A DNA stretch of 64,000 nucleotides from an uncultured bacterium (GCA_947428835.1 CANENE010000003.1:62001-126000); one strand, 5' to 3'. Numbered from the stretch's first letter, positions 16,954 through 25,463 are shown. A program made the numbers and translations. The notes: a model not told the origin generated them from the sequence alone.

Positions 16954-18306
16954 TTATTCCTTGACACAGCGGACGCCAAAGGCGTGCGACTTATCGTGGG
17001 TATTCTCGTTCCAAGTACCGCCATTCAGGTGCCTATACTGGGCAGCGCCACCGCTCTCACTGCGAGCCCACACGTGGTGCGGGCGGCAGTTACCATTGTA
17101 AGAGCCGGGGCAGCTAGCCACGTAGGCACACTTAGAGGCCGAGGCACTAGACGCCGAGTTGTCGCAAAGCATTAGTCCTGATGCCGCTTTAGAATTAGCA
17201 GGATACCAATTAGCCATAGAATTAGATGTATCAGGCAGCTTCCAACCCTTGCCAATTGACTCGCAAATTTTCTTTGCAGCAAACCATTTACAGACTGTTC
17301 TGTTGCATCCTGAATATAAACCGCCTACATTTGTGCATGTGCTACCAACGGCTGTTGTTCCATACCAGCAGCATAGTTCACCCGAGCAGGTTGTACCGAC
17401 GGGAACAAATGTTATGCCCGCCATTGATTCGATTACATCTCTTGAACAGCTTGGGTCATCACCCATATTATATTGGGTTACTTTTGTATTGGTGCCTGAT
17501 AATGTAACTGTTTTTGGATCACATCCTAAAGTACACCTTCCTGCATTTAGGGTATAGCCCGCGGCGCATTCTGTACAAATTTCAGCTGTCGTACAGCTTT
17601 TGCATTCGCTGGGACACGATGTACAGCTTAATTTTTGATGTTTATCGTCGGGTTGATATGTACCATTTGGACATGGCTTACAAGTAGCACCATCAATATA
17701 CTCATTTTCGCCACAGAATTTATCTATACAGATTGTACCATCAGCGTTCGCTGTTTGATGTTTATTTGCACTACATTCTTTGCAGCTTGATGAACCAACA
17801 TTAGAAATGAAACCTTCCTGACATTTTTCACATTTGGTCAGGCCGCCTGTAGAATAATATCCTGCTTCACATGCTTCGCATTCATTGGTTTCAGAATTAA
17901 AAGAGCTGCCCGGGATACAAGCTGTGCAAGCATCTTTTTTGCAATCCATACAATTACTTCCAAACTTATCTACACAATTTTTAGGAGTACAACTTTCAGC
18001 AGGGTCAACATAGTATCCCGTTGTTGTACTTAACTGTGTCGAGCACAAAGTGCAGGCGGTTTTTGAGCACATCATACATTTGTATTCTTCTGTTGAAAAT
18101 TTTTCGCATTCAGCAGAAAAAAGCAAGTCAGATGAAAAACCGCCATTACCTGAACCACCCATCCCTGCAGCAGAAGATTTTAGCTTTTTGGTTACTACAG
18201 GCATGAAAGCTGATATGAGCAAAGACATTATAATAAGTGTCACGAGCAATTCTATAAGCGAAAAGGCACACTTTGCCCTTAATCCGGACAGGACACGTAT
18301 ATTCAT
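16954..18306 (-). CDS. DGR target: prepilin-like protein with Cys-rich stalk and variable head
   Basis: 450 residues in three parts. (1) Residues 13-43: prepilin-type segment CAFSLIELL with A14-F15 cleavage site and Glu19 at +5, then a hydrophobic helix for membrane or pilus anchoring. (2) About 70-265: a dense series of CxxC pairs with GYY and GT turns (such as CEAGYYS, CPNGTYQP), resembling furin-like/growth-factor-receptor repeats and probably forming a disulfide-rich stalk. (3) About 266-450: a head with CCWYG, YSGCNRTVC, GWKLPD and a terminal AFGVRCV, homologous to both heads of the protein at 12803. The last ~70 residues are encoded by the variable repeat. A strong promoter lies upstream within a duplicated segment. 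A predicted surface adhesin diversified by the RT. Confidence 0.87.
   Translation of the reverse strand: MNIRVLSGLRAKCAFSLIELLVTLIIMSLLISAFMPVVTKKLKSSAAGMGGSGNGGFSSDLLFSAECEKFSTEEYKCMMCSKTACTLCSTQLSTTTGYYVDPAESCTPKNCVDKFGSNCMDCKKDACTACIPGSSFNSETNECEACEAGYYSTGGLTKCEKCQEGFISNVGSSSCKECSANKHQTANADGTICIDKFCGENEYIDGATCKPCPNGTYQPDDKHQKLSCTSCPSECKSCTTAEICTECAAGYTLNAGRCTLGCDPKTVTLSGTNTKVTQYNMGDDPSCSRDVIESMAGITFVPVGTTCSGELCCWYGTTAVGSTCTNVGGLYSGCNRTVCKWFAAKKICESIGKGWKLPDTSNSMANWYPANSKAASGLMLCDNSASSASASKCAYVASCPGSYNGNCRPHHVWARSESGGAAQYRHLNGGTWNENTHDKSHAFGVRCVKE
16961..17168 (-). repeat. DGR variable repeat (VR)
   Basis: The 3' end of the target gene, matching 14822-15029 with 15 substitutions. Fourteen change the amino acid, and they fall in 13 codons, mostly Tyr, His and Asn exchanges at first codon positions (NAY codons). 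A single change is silent (Ser TCG/TCT). Identity stops at the left boundary near the stop codon and at the right boundary near TTTGCGAC on the coding strand, so the repeat is sharply delimited. Confidence 0.85.
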
Positions 18307-18384
18307 GATTATTTCTTGGATACTCCTTAAAAAATTGTATAGTAAAACTCCTCGTTAAAATTATTGAGATTTCAACGATTTTGT

Positions 18385-18467
18385 GATAATTTTTATAATG
18401 TAAAAATTATTTTTTGTGACAAGAATAATGTACATAATTTATGGATAAATGTCAATAATTTATAAAC
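18385..18467. repeat. Direct repeat copy A with minus-strand promoter
   Basis: 83 bases almost identical (two mismatches) to 19201-19283, with weaker similarity continuing about 35 bases further left. The two copies bracket the XRE gene at 18540. This copy lies upstream of the target gene and carries its likely promoter. Confidence 0.8.
18427..18455 (-). promoter_or_regulatory. Promoter of the DGR target operon
   Basis: On the minus strand TTGACA (18455-18450) is followed by a 17-base spacer and TACATT (18432-18427). The predicted start lies near 18420, about 115 bases before the ATG at 18306. This leader length is close to that of the first prepilin gene. Confidence 0.65.
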
Positions 18468-18539
18468 TCAACAATTTAATTTTTACAAAATTTAACATTA
18501 TAAGAGTGTTCAAACAAACAAGCGAAAGTACAATAAAGT

Positions 18540-18839
18540 ATGTCAACTACCGGACAAAGATTCAAGCAAATCCGACAGGCACTTAATATGCCGCAAGAAA
18601 AATTCGGCGAGAAAATTGGGCTGTCCAAATCAGGTGTATCAGCTGTTGAAAATGATAAAACTTTTGTTTCTGTTGAAATTTTGCGCACTCTTTTTGTAAA
18701 TTATGATGTCAATTTGAATTACCTGATTGTAGGAAGCGGCAATATATTTAACGATGAAAAAAATGATGATGTAAAAAATGATTTTACATTCAGAGTTGAA
18801 GAAATACTAAGAAAAAACGGGCTTATCGGAGCATCGTAA
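18540..18839 (+). CDS. XRE-family helix-turn-helix regulator (island boundary, right)
   Basis: 99 residues with an N-terminal XRE helix-turn-helix (GQRFKQIRQALNMPQEKFG, then GLSKSGVSAVE), followed by YDVNLNYLIVGSGNIFN and a charged C-terminal tail. It is clearly paralogous to the regulator at 12342-12629, including the unusual YxVNLNYL-x-x-G-x-G block. It is divergent from the DGR target gene, so it probably controls that operon. It is flanked by two copies of an 83-base direct repeat, so the gene plus promoter may have been duplicated or moved as a unit. Confidence 0.87.
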   Translation: MSTTGQRFKQIRQALNMPQEKFGEKIGLSKSGVSAVENDKTFVSVEILRTLFVNYDVNLNYLIVGSGNIFNDEKNDDVKNDFTFRVEEILRKNGLIGAS

Positions 18840-18895
18840 TAAGATAATTATTCATTGTAAGTGTCTTTGCCATGCGATAATCCAAGGCTCCTGTG

Positions 18896-18944
18896 GATGT
18901 TTCGCTTCTTATCTCGCTATGTCGCTCGATAAGCTCAACATCCT
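18896..18944. repeat. Imperfect hairpin in GC-rich intergenic stretch
   Basis: Nested arms GGATGTT / AACATCC and CTTATC / GATAAG enclose a loop of alternating TCGC-type bases. It looks like a REP-type or structured RNA element. Confidence 0.4.
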
Positions 18945-19068
18945 ACGTCGCCTATCGACAGTTTAAGCTAAAATGTCAAACTCAACGTTTGCCATTTTTA
19001 ACTTCCCTCTCTCTTGAAGCGCAATTCAATGCACTTCAAGTTCGGCAGAGTACTCCGGCAGAAGCCTT

Positions 19069-19099
19069 TAAAAAAAGAGGTTTGAAAACTTCAAACCTC
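19069..19099 (-). terminator. Rho-independent terminator on the minus strand
   Basis: On the minus strand GAGGTTTGAA and TTCAAACCTC form a perfect 10-bp stem with a 3-base loop, followed by six or more Ts. It could end uvrB transcripts or a short transcript from the promoter in direct repeat copy B. Confidence 0.8.
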
Positions 19100-19200
19100 G
19101 TAATCTAACACAAAAAAAATAACATGAAATTTTTAGTGGCTTTTATAAATTAGTGCAAACAAATCACGCGTTAAAATCTTTGAAATTCTAACGACTTTAT

Positions 19201-19283
19201 GATAATTTTTATTGTGTAAAAATTATTTTTTGTGACAAGAATAATGTACATAATTTATGGATAAATGTCAATAATTTATAAAC
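19201..19283. repeat. Direct repeat copy B with minus-strand promoter
   Basis: Near-identical to 18385-18467, including the TTGACA/TACATT promoter pair. From here that promoter would drive a transcript of roughly 100 bases into the terminator at 19069-19099, with no gene between. Confidence 0.8.
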
Positions 19284-19387
19284 ATAAATATTTCATTTTT
19301 ACACAAATTAATACAAAAGCAGGATTATAGACAATTAATATAAGTTATAGGTACATAATATATCAACAAATTGTCAAACCAAACTGC

Positions 19388-21385
19388 TTATAGAAGACTT
19401 TTAAGCTTCTTAAGCTGGTCTCGAAGCTGAATGGCCTTTTCAAAATCAAGATTGCTTGCCGCTTTTTTCATTTCTTTTTCGATTTTGCTCACCAGCTTTG
19501 GAATATCTTTTGTATCTACATTCAGTTCAACCAAAGCCTCGCTTACAACATCTTCTACACTTCTGTAGCTTTGAACTAGTGTTAAAAGATTATTTTGAAT
19601 TGATTTTTTAATTGTTTTTGGAGTGATATTATGCTTTTCGTTGTATTCCTGTTGTAATTTGCGCCTTCTATGGGTTTCTGCTATTGCAACATTCATAGAA
19701 TCTGTCATTTTATCAGCATACATAACTACTTTACCGTTTGCATTTCTTGCACTTCTTCCTATTGTTTGAATAAGAGAAGTTTCACACCTCAAAAATCCTT
19801 CTTTATCAGCATCCATTATTGCAACCAAAGAGACTTCAGGGATATCCAGGCCTTCTCTAAGCAAATTGACTCCAACCAATATATCAAATTCTCCAAGCCT
19901 CAAATCACGAAGGATTTCGACTCTTTCAAGTGATTTTATGTCAGAGTGCAGATATTGCACCCTAAGCCCCTTATTTTGAAGATATATTGTTAATTCCTCT
20001 GCCATTTTTTTGGTTAAAGTTGTGATTAAGACTCTTTCCTTTTTCTCGACAACTTTTTTAATTTCTTCTATAAGATCGTTAACCTGATTCAGTGTAGGTT
20101 TTACTTCAATATTGGGGTCTAATAATCCTGTCGGACGTATAATTTGCTCTACAATCTGTTCGCTTTCTTTCTTTTCAAATTCAGCAGGGGTAGCTGATAT
20201 ATATATCTTTTGCCCTCTTTTTTCATTGATTTTTGAATAAAATTCATCAAAAGTCAAAGGACGGTTATCTTTGGCACAAGGGAGCCTAAAGCCAAAATCC
20301 ACCAATACATCTTTTCTTGATTTATCTCCGAAATACATACCTTTTAGTTGTGGAATGCTCACATGAGATTCATCAATCACAACTAAAAAATCATCACCAA
20401 AATAATCAAGCAGCGTTGCAGGAGGGGAGCCAACAGGGCGCCTTTCAATTATTCTTGAATAATTTTCAATTCCTGAACAATAGCCCATTTCTTTTATCAT
20501 TTCAATATCATAATTGACTCTTTGAGAAAGCCTTTGGGCTTCTACAATTTTATTTTCGTTTTTGAGTTCTACGAGTCTTTCATCTAATTCTTTTTTAATT
20601 AGAGAAATTGTCTCATCTTCGTTTTCATCATAGTTTAAATAGTGAACAGCAGGATATATTACAATTTCAGAAGGTTTTTCGACTATTTCTCCTGTCATAG
20701 AATCAATTCTTGTGATAGATTCAATAACATCCCCGAAAAAAGAAATTCTCGTGACAATATTTTCGTAACTTGGAACAATTTCTACAACATCGCCTCTGGC
20801 TCTAAATGTTGAGCGCTTTTTATCAACATCATTTCTTTCATAATGGACAGCAACAAGATAATTTAAAAGATCTTTTCTGCTTAATTCCTGACCAACATTT
20901 AATTTAACCGTGCCTTTAAAATAATTTTCAGGCAGCCCTAAGCCATATATACAGCTAACTGATGCCACCACTATAACGTCATTTCTTTCGTAAAGGCTTC
21001 TTGTGGTATTATGACGAAGTCTGTCTATTTCATCATTAATCGAAGCAGATTTTTCAATAAAAGTGTCTGTTCTTGGAATATAAGCTTCCGGCTGATAATA
21101 ATCATAGTACGAAATAAAATACTCAACCGCATTATTTGGAAAAAGCTCTTTAAATTCATTGTACAACTGCGCAGCCAGTGTTTTATTATGCGCTATTACA
21201 AGAGTCGGTTTTTGGACATTTTGAATAACATTTGCTATTGTGAAAGTTTTACCTGAACCTGTTACACCAAGCAGAGTTTGGCTATCTATATTTTGCTTGA
21301 TGCCATTAGTCAGAGCTTTTATAGCTTTTATTTGGTCGCCTTTAGGCTCCATATCAGTTTGCATTTTGAATATGTTTTGTTTCAT
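19388..21385 (-). CDS. uvrB: Excinuclease ABC subunit B
   Basis: The damage-verifying helicase of nucleotide excision repair, working with UvrA and UvrC, both encoded further on in the window. 665 residues, full length. Walker [11 protein letters not shown], the beta-hairpin region with [11 protein letters not shown], the [13 protein letters not shown] block, helicase motifs V/VI ([10 protein letters not shown]-like, QTIGRSARN), and a C-terminal UVR domain ([17 protein letters not shown]) for UvrC binding. It is the first housekeeping gene right of the island. Confidence 0.97.
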   Translation of the reverse strand: MKQNIFKMQTDMEPKGDQIKAIKALTNGIKQNIDSQTLLGVTGSGKTFTIANVIQNVQKPTLVIAHNKTLAAQLYNEFKELFPNNAVEYFISYYDYYQPEAYIPRTDTFIEKSASINDEIDRLRHNTTRSLYERNDVIVVASVSCIYGLGLPENYFKGTVKLNVGQELSRKDLLNYLVAVHYERNDVDKKRSTFRARGDVVEIVPSYENIVTRISFFGDVIESITRIDSMTGEIVEKPSEIVIYPAVHYLNYDENEDETISLIKKELDERLVELKNENKIVEAQRLSQRVNYDIEMIKEMGYCSGIENYSRIIERRPVGSPPATLLDYFGDDFLVVIDESHVSIPQLKGMYFGDKSRKDVLVDFGFRLPCAKDNRPLTFDEFYSKINEKRGQKIYISATPAEFEKKESEQIVEQIIRPTGLLDPNIEVKPTLNQVNDLIEEIKKVVEKKERVLITTLTKKMAEELTIYLQNKGLRVQYLHSDIKSLERVEILRDLRLGEFDILVGVNLLREGLDIPEVSLVAIMDADKEGFLRCETSLIQTIGRSARNANGKVVMYADKMTDSMNVAIAETHRRRKLQQEYNEKHNITPKTIKKSIQNNLLTLVQSYRSVEDVVSEALVELNVDTKDIPKLVSKIEKEMKKAASNLDFEKAIQLRDQLKKLKSLL

Positions 21386-21450
21386 AATAAAATTCTAGCA
21401 TAAACTATAGCAAGATTTTTTATTCAAGAGTTTTATATAAGCACATAGTC

Positions 21451-22482
21451 ATGAGAATTAATTTAGTTAACCACAACCAAGGAATTAATATAGCTTTTAG
21501 AGGTGCAAGGGGGGGGTACAGGCCGTCTCAAGTCAAAAAAGAGCTACTTTATGCTGCAGATAAATTCGAAATTCAAGATAGCAATAAAGATAGAAAAATT
21601 CAAAAATTTTTAGACAAAAATCAAAGTTTTATTTATCTTGGCGCAGGCGGTCAGGGAATAGTAAGAAAAATTCCTTATACGAACCTTGCCATAAAATCAA
21701 AACATTCTAATCAAGACAGATTGAGCACAATTGATACAAATCTGAACCAATACGAAAGGATGAATAACATTGTTGCAAAAGGCAAAGACAACGACTATAC
21801 AATATTGAGATATATCGATGGCATACATTCTGAAGATATAAAAGGCAAAAGAAACTTAGATGCTTATACGCAAATTGTTAACAATATGCCTCAATCCGCT
21901 TATGATGAATATCTTGAAAAAACAGCGCATATTCATATGGAAAATTTATTTTTTGATACTATCGGTGATAATATGATTATAGATATTCAAAACAGCCGCT
22001 TTGAACCAATTGATATCGCAAAAGGACCAACAATGACTTCTTATGCACTGGGGTATGAAAAACAAGAAGGCGGAGACGAAATAGTAAAAATAAATCCTAT
22101 AGAATGTATGTATTTTGGTATATATAATGTGTTGCTTACCGATGATAATTTTGAATTTTTTGCAAAAACCGCAATAGCAGCAGCAAAAGATTGCAAATAT
22201 TTCTCGGGATTTGATTATGACATTAGATACAATGGTTCTGTTTATCAGAAGAATAAATATATACAAAATAAAATAACTTCAATTTATTCAAGATTAAAAG
22301 AACTTCATAACAAAAAAATAGAACTAAACAAACAGGGATACAAAAGCTTTGAAATTGAAGAAACTCTTAAAAAACAAATAGATAAATTTGTTGCAGATAT
22401 TAACGAAGAAATAATTCCCGAAGATGATTTAAATACCGAAGAGCTGATAGAACTTGCCCAAAAGTCAGATTTATTAGTATAA
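21451..22482 (+). CDS. Atypical protein-kinase-like protein
   Basis: 343 residues. A glycine-rich loop GAGGQG (64-69) after IYL and an AIK triad lysine (Lys82) resemble the N-lobe of protein kinases. A region with HIHMENLFFD (160-169), followed by NMIIDIQ (174-180), could be a shortened catalytic loop (His/Asn kept, classical HRD Asp absent) and a DFG-like Asp178. A ~90-residue helical C-terminal part follows. This suggests a divergent or minimal kinase of the effector type. The N-terminus ends in INIAFRGARGG, resembling the short pattern in the proteins at 31655 and 45992. No neighbour hints at the target. It may be inactive; function not proven. Confidence 0.5.
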   Translation: MRINLVNHNQGINIAFRGARGGYRPSQVKKELLYAADKFEIQDSNKDRKIQKFLDKNQSFIYLGAGGQGIVRKIPYTNLAIKSKHSNQDRLSTIDTNLNQYERMNNIVAKGKDNDYTILRYIDGIHSEDIKGKRNLDAYTQIVNNMPQSAYDEYLEKTAHIHMENLFFDTIGDNMIIDIQNSRFEPIDIAKGPTMTSYALGYEKQEGGDEIVKINPIECMYFGIYNVLLTDDNFEFFAKTAIAAAKDCKYFSGFDYDIRYNGSVYQKNKYIQNKITSIYSRLKELHNKKIELNKQGYKSFEIEETLKKQIDKFVADINEEIIPEDDLNTEELIELAQKSDLLV

Positions 22483-22491
22483 ATACAATAT

Positions 22492-23310
22492 CTAGCCAAG
22501 CTCAATCGCTTTTTGCATCGTAGATTTTATGGTTTCATCCAAAATTTCTTCTAATTTAGAACTATTTAAAACCCTATTTCCAACTTCTGTGCAGCCACCG
22601 GGGGTTGTAACGTTTTTAATAAGCTGTTCTACATTAAAATCATTTTGCATAAGCATTTTAGCGCTCCCAAAAGCGGTTTGCACCGAAAGCAAAATGGCTT
22701 CTTTATAATCTAGCCCGAGCTTTTGAGCACTTTTGGCCATTGTATCTATAATTTTAAAATAAAAAGCAGGACCTGAACCTGACAGAGCTGTTATTATATC
22801 AATTTTATCTTCTGTTGTTTTAATGACTTTGCCACAATTTGACATAAAATTATATGCAAAATTAAACTCATCTTGCGACAGAGAAGATGCCGGACACAAT
22901 GCACTCATCGCCTCATTCACAAGGGCCGGGGTATTTGGCATAATCCTGACTATTTTAATATCTTGGATATTTTTTTGATATTTTTCAAGCTTGATACCGG
23001 TTAAAATCGATAAAATAAGCTGATTTTTATAACTAATTTTAATTTTAGAAATAACATCATCAAAAACAAAAGGCTTTGTTGCAAGCAAAATCACATCAGC
23101 CGTTTTAATGACGTCATCAAGGTTTTCAACACTCTTTGCAGCAATTTCATCAGCCAGCGACGACGAAGCAGAAGAGTTGATGTCATAACAATATATATTA
23201 TTGCCATTTAAAAAATTATTGTTACAAACCCCTTTAAGTATTGCTGTTGCCATCTTCCCACAGCCTATTACACCAAGCTTTATATTTGAATTATCATTAA
23301 AATTAATCAT
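22492..23310 (-). CDS. proC: Pyrroline-5-carboxylate reductase
   Basis: Catalyses the last step of proline synthesis, NAD(P)H-dependent. The start at 23310 (MINFNDNSN) is chosen because the Rossmann motif GVIGCGKMA follows within ~20 residues, as in the family. The upstream ATG at 23364 would add 18 unconserved residues. RIMPNTPALVNEA, ALSGSGPAF and the C-terminal VTTPGGCTEVG signature are present. It converges on the kinase-like gene with 9 bases between stops. Confidence 0.95.
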   Translation of the reverse strand: MINFNDNSNIKLGVIGCGKMATAILKGVCNNNFLNGNNIYCYDINSSASSSLADEIAAKSVENLDDVIKTADVILLATKPFVFDDVISKIKISYKNQLILSILTGIKLEKYQKNIQDIKIVRIMPNTPALVNEAMSALCPASSLSQDEFNFAYNFMSNCGKVIKTTEDKIDIITALSGSGPAFYFKIIDTMAKSAQKLGLDYKEAILLSVQTAFGSAKMLMQNDFNVEQLIKNVTTPGGCTEVGNRVLNSSKLEEILDETIKSTMQKAIELG

Positions 23311-23403
23311 AACTTGACACCTTATTTTGTCTAATATAGTATAGTTAATACTGATTGACATCAATTGTCAAGCCTTAAATTAAGTCAACAAGGAGATACT
23401 AAA

Positions 23404-23556
23404 ATGCGTCGTACTTTGGAAGGTACAAAAAGAAAAAGACAAAATGTAAGCGGTTTTAGAGCTAGAATGGCAACTAAAAACGGAAGACGTGTTATCAATG
23501 CAAGACGTGCTAAAGGCCGTCATGAAGTAGCAATTACAGCAAAAAACCGTGCTTAG
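23404..23556 (+). CDS. rpmH: 50S ribosomal protein L34
   Basis: 50 residues, starting [12 protein letters not shown] with [15 protein letters not shown], the universal L34 pattern. The longer open frame from 23365 is rejected: AAGGAGAT sits at the right distance before the ATG at 23404. It overlaps rnpA by 8 bases, the usual coupling. The classical dnaA/oriC neighbour is absent, as proC lies upstream instead. Confidence 0.97.
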   Translation: MRRTLEGTKRKRQNVSGFRARMATKNGRRVINARRAKGRHEVAITAKNRA

Positions 23557-23905
23557 TAAAGAAAACAGACTGAAACGTTTTTTGGATTTTAAAAATTGCT
23601 ATAATAATTCTAAAAGTGTTTCAAATCAATTCATTGTCTTATATATTGGAAAATTAAACTTAAACAAAAGCAACCCGACAAGGGTTGGTTTTGTGGTTTC
23701 AAAAAAGGTTGATAAACGGGCAGTTGTAAGAAATACAACTAAAAGAAAGTTAAGAGAAGCTACAAGATTAATTATAAAAAATAATATGCTTCCACTTGAT
23801 AATTTTGAAAATATTATTATTCTTGCAAGAAAAAGCCTGACAAATATAAAAACCCAAGATATTATCCCTATGATTATAAAACTTTTTGGCAAAATTAATT
23901 ATTGA
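23549..23905 (+). CDS. rnpA: Ribonuclease P protein component
   Basis: The basic protein subunit that helps the RNase P RNA process tRNA 5' ends. 118 residues with the family RNR-type block [18 protein letters not shown] (~52-69) and N-terminal RLKRFLDF. The start is a GTG overlapping the last 8 bases of rpmH. It is followed 19 bases later by the uridine-kinase-like gene. Confidence 0.95.
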   Translation: MLSKENRLKRFLDFKNCYNNSKSVSNQFIVLYIGKLNLNKSNPTRVGFVVSKKVDKRAVVRNTTKRKLREATRLIIKNNMLPLDNFENIIILARKSLTNIKTQDIIPMIIKLFGKINY

Positions 23906-23924
23906 GATACGTTAATAAAAACAA

Positions 23925-24791
23925 ATGGATACACTTGTTAAAAATCTTCTTTCAAATCAAATGAAAGACAAAATACAAAAACCAAACTGCCAAACAAGAG
24001 CAGGAAGAACTCTTCTTGCATTTTATCTGCAAACAAAATTTAAGCAGATTATAAATTATGATAAAAAATCACCAAAAGAAATAATTAAAAGCTACAAAAA
24101 AAATTTTTTGGATGATTTCACCCAAAGACTTATAGACAGACCCCACGATAGAATTCTAATAGCGCTAAGCGGTCAATCTGCCTGCGGAAAGTCAACAATA
24201 TGCAAACAAATATCAACCTGCATAGAAAAACTTAATCTGCCTGTTTCAATAATTTCTGCCGACAATTATTTTAATGATATATCAGATAAAATCGAAAAAT
24301 ACGGCAATTTTGATTTATTAAGAGATGCAGGCTATGATGTAGATGCGCCTGAAAACTTTGATTTGGATTTGTTAAAACACGACTTAGAAGAAATTCAAAA
24401 AGGAAAAGATATATACATTCCGCAATATTTAGTAAATGGAAGCGGTAAATCAGTTCCTAATTCTATATTAATTAAATCAAAAAAAATTATTATAGTTGAA
24501 GGAATGTGCTCTGTATATGATAAAGTTATTGATGCTTTTGATATAAAAGTATATATCGATATAAATGAAGAAGAGCGCAAAAAACGCTTTATGGATAGAG
24601 CCATAATCAGAAATCAGGATCACCAAAATGCAATCAAACATTGGCAATATATACAAACTGCCGGAAAACAATATATAGAACCCAAAAAAGATATGTGCGA
24701 TATTGTAATCAATGGCGAATGCGATCTTGAATATTTTTCTCATATGGTAGAATATATAAATCTTATAACCAATAACTTTTGTGAAGATTAA
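23925..24791 (+). CDS. Uridine kinase / phosphoribulokinase-family P-loop kinase
   Basis: 288 residues. The P-loop GQSACGKST lies at about 89-97, followed by ISADNYF (the DxxY-type substrate motif of uridine kinases), a DVDAPENFD block and VEGMCSVYD, as in the Udk/PRK family. An ~80-residue N-terminal extension is not part of the standard fold. It probably phosphorylates uridine/cytidine or a related small molecule; the true substrate is uncertain. Likely co-transcribed with rpmH-rnpA. Confidence 0.75.
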   Translation: MDTLVKNLLSNQMKDKIQKPNCQTRAGRTLLAFYLQTKFKQIINYDKKSPKEIIKSYKKNFLDDFTQRLIDRPHDRILIALSGQSACGKSTICKQISTCIEKLNLPVSIISADNYFNDISDKIEKYGNFDLLRDAGYDVDAPENFDLDLLKHDLEEIQKGKDIYIPQYLVNGSGKSVPNSILIKSKKIIIVEGMCSVYDKVIDAFDIKVYIDINEEERKKRFMDRAIIRNQDHQNAIKHWQYIQTAGKQYIEPKKDMCDIVINGECDLEYFSHMVEYINLITNNFCED

Positions 24792-24962
24792 TTTACTAAC
24801 TTGCAAAACCCTTGCCTGCAAGGCATTCGATTTTTTATGTAAAGTTTTGTAACAAAAGAAGAATATATAGCAATTATTTAATCGATATATACTTTATATA
24901 TATGTGAGGCAAATATCAAAGGTCGAAACTCACAAGGTTCACAAAAGAAAAAGGTAAACACA

Positions 24963-25436
24963 ATGGGCTGGGTATCATTAACATTAAGAAAACAAAGTTT
25001 ACAATTAGCCATAAGTGATGCAGAATTCAGAGACATTGAACTTTCTCGTAAATTAAGAAAATGTCACAGAAATCTAGCTTACGAACAATCTGTTTACAAT
25101 GCTGATAAGACCAGGGAACTTAATGATGCAAGAGCAACATATACAGCAATGAGAAACAGCCGCCCAAGTGTTAAAAGCGAAGGCTATGCTGAATGGCAAA
25201 ATGCATATTCGGATGCCAAAGAAGACTATGAACAACAAAGAAACGACATCGAAGATTACTATGATGGTATCTTAGAAGAACTTGAAAGAGATGCAACTGA
25301 CGAAGAAGATGCAATCAATCAAGAAAGAACAACTCTTGAAGCTCAATTAGAAGCAATGAGAACTGAACTTGAAGCAGTTGGTGAACAAATCAGCCAAGAC
25401 ATTCAAAATGGTAAATTAAAACTAGGTGGTAACTAA
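24963..25436 (+). CDS. Small coiled-coil protein, MGWV-type family (copy 1)
   Basis: 157 residues, highly charged and almost entirely helical, with a predicted long coiled coil. The start MGWVSLTLRK matches the MAWVTLALRK start of the protein at 27978, and both end in short NGKLKL/NNTIKL tails, so the two are paralogues. I recognise no named family. The leader contains AAGAATATATAGCAATTATTT, a weaker version of the motif upstream of its relatives. Ends at a strong hairpin. Confidence 0.7.
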   Translation: MGWVSLTLRKQSLQLAISDAEFRDIELSRKLRKCHRNLAYEQSVYNADKTRELNDARATYTAMRNSRPSVKSEGYAEWQNAYSDAKEDYEQQRNDIEDYYDGILEELERDATDEEDAINQERTTLEAQLEAMRTELEAVGEQISQDIQNGKLKLGGN

Positions 25437-25463
25437 TCCTTAGTTTGAATATAAAATAAATTT

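Larger units (their letters stand above)
18840..19387. other. Intergenic region right of the island (548 bp)
   Basis: Holds a relatively GC-rich ~230-base stretch with a long imperfect hairpin (18896-18944), a terminator for minus-strand transcripts (19069-19099) and direct repeat copy B (19201-19283). No credible gene was found. The GC-rich part differs in composition from its surroundings and may be the remnant of an inserted element. Confidence 0.5.

Noticed and set aside
18437-18447. DnaA box-like TTATCCATA in the direct repeats
   Set aside because: A single imperfect box per repeat, overlapping the promoter spacer; no clustering.
12342-18839. Prophage as carrier of the DGR
   Set aside because: No integrase, terminase, capsid or tail gene lies within the island, and lepA and uvrB flank it directly.
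23310-23404. Replication origin next to rpmH-rnpA
   Set aside because: rpmH often lies near dnaA/oriC, but dnaA is absent (proC is upstream) and no cluster of TTATCCACA boxes is visible.
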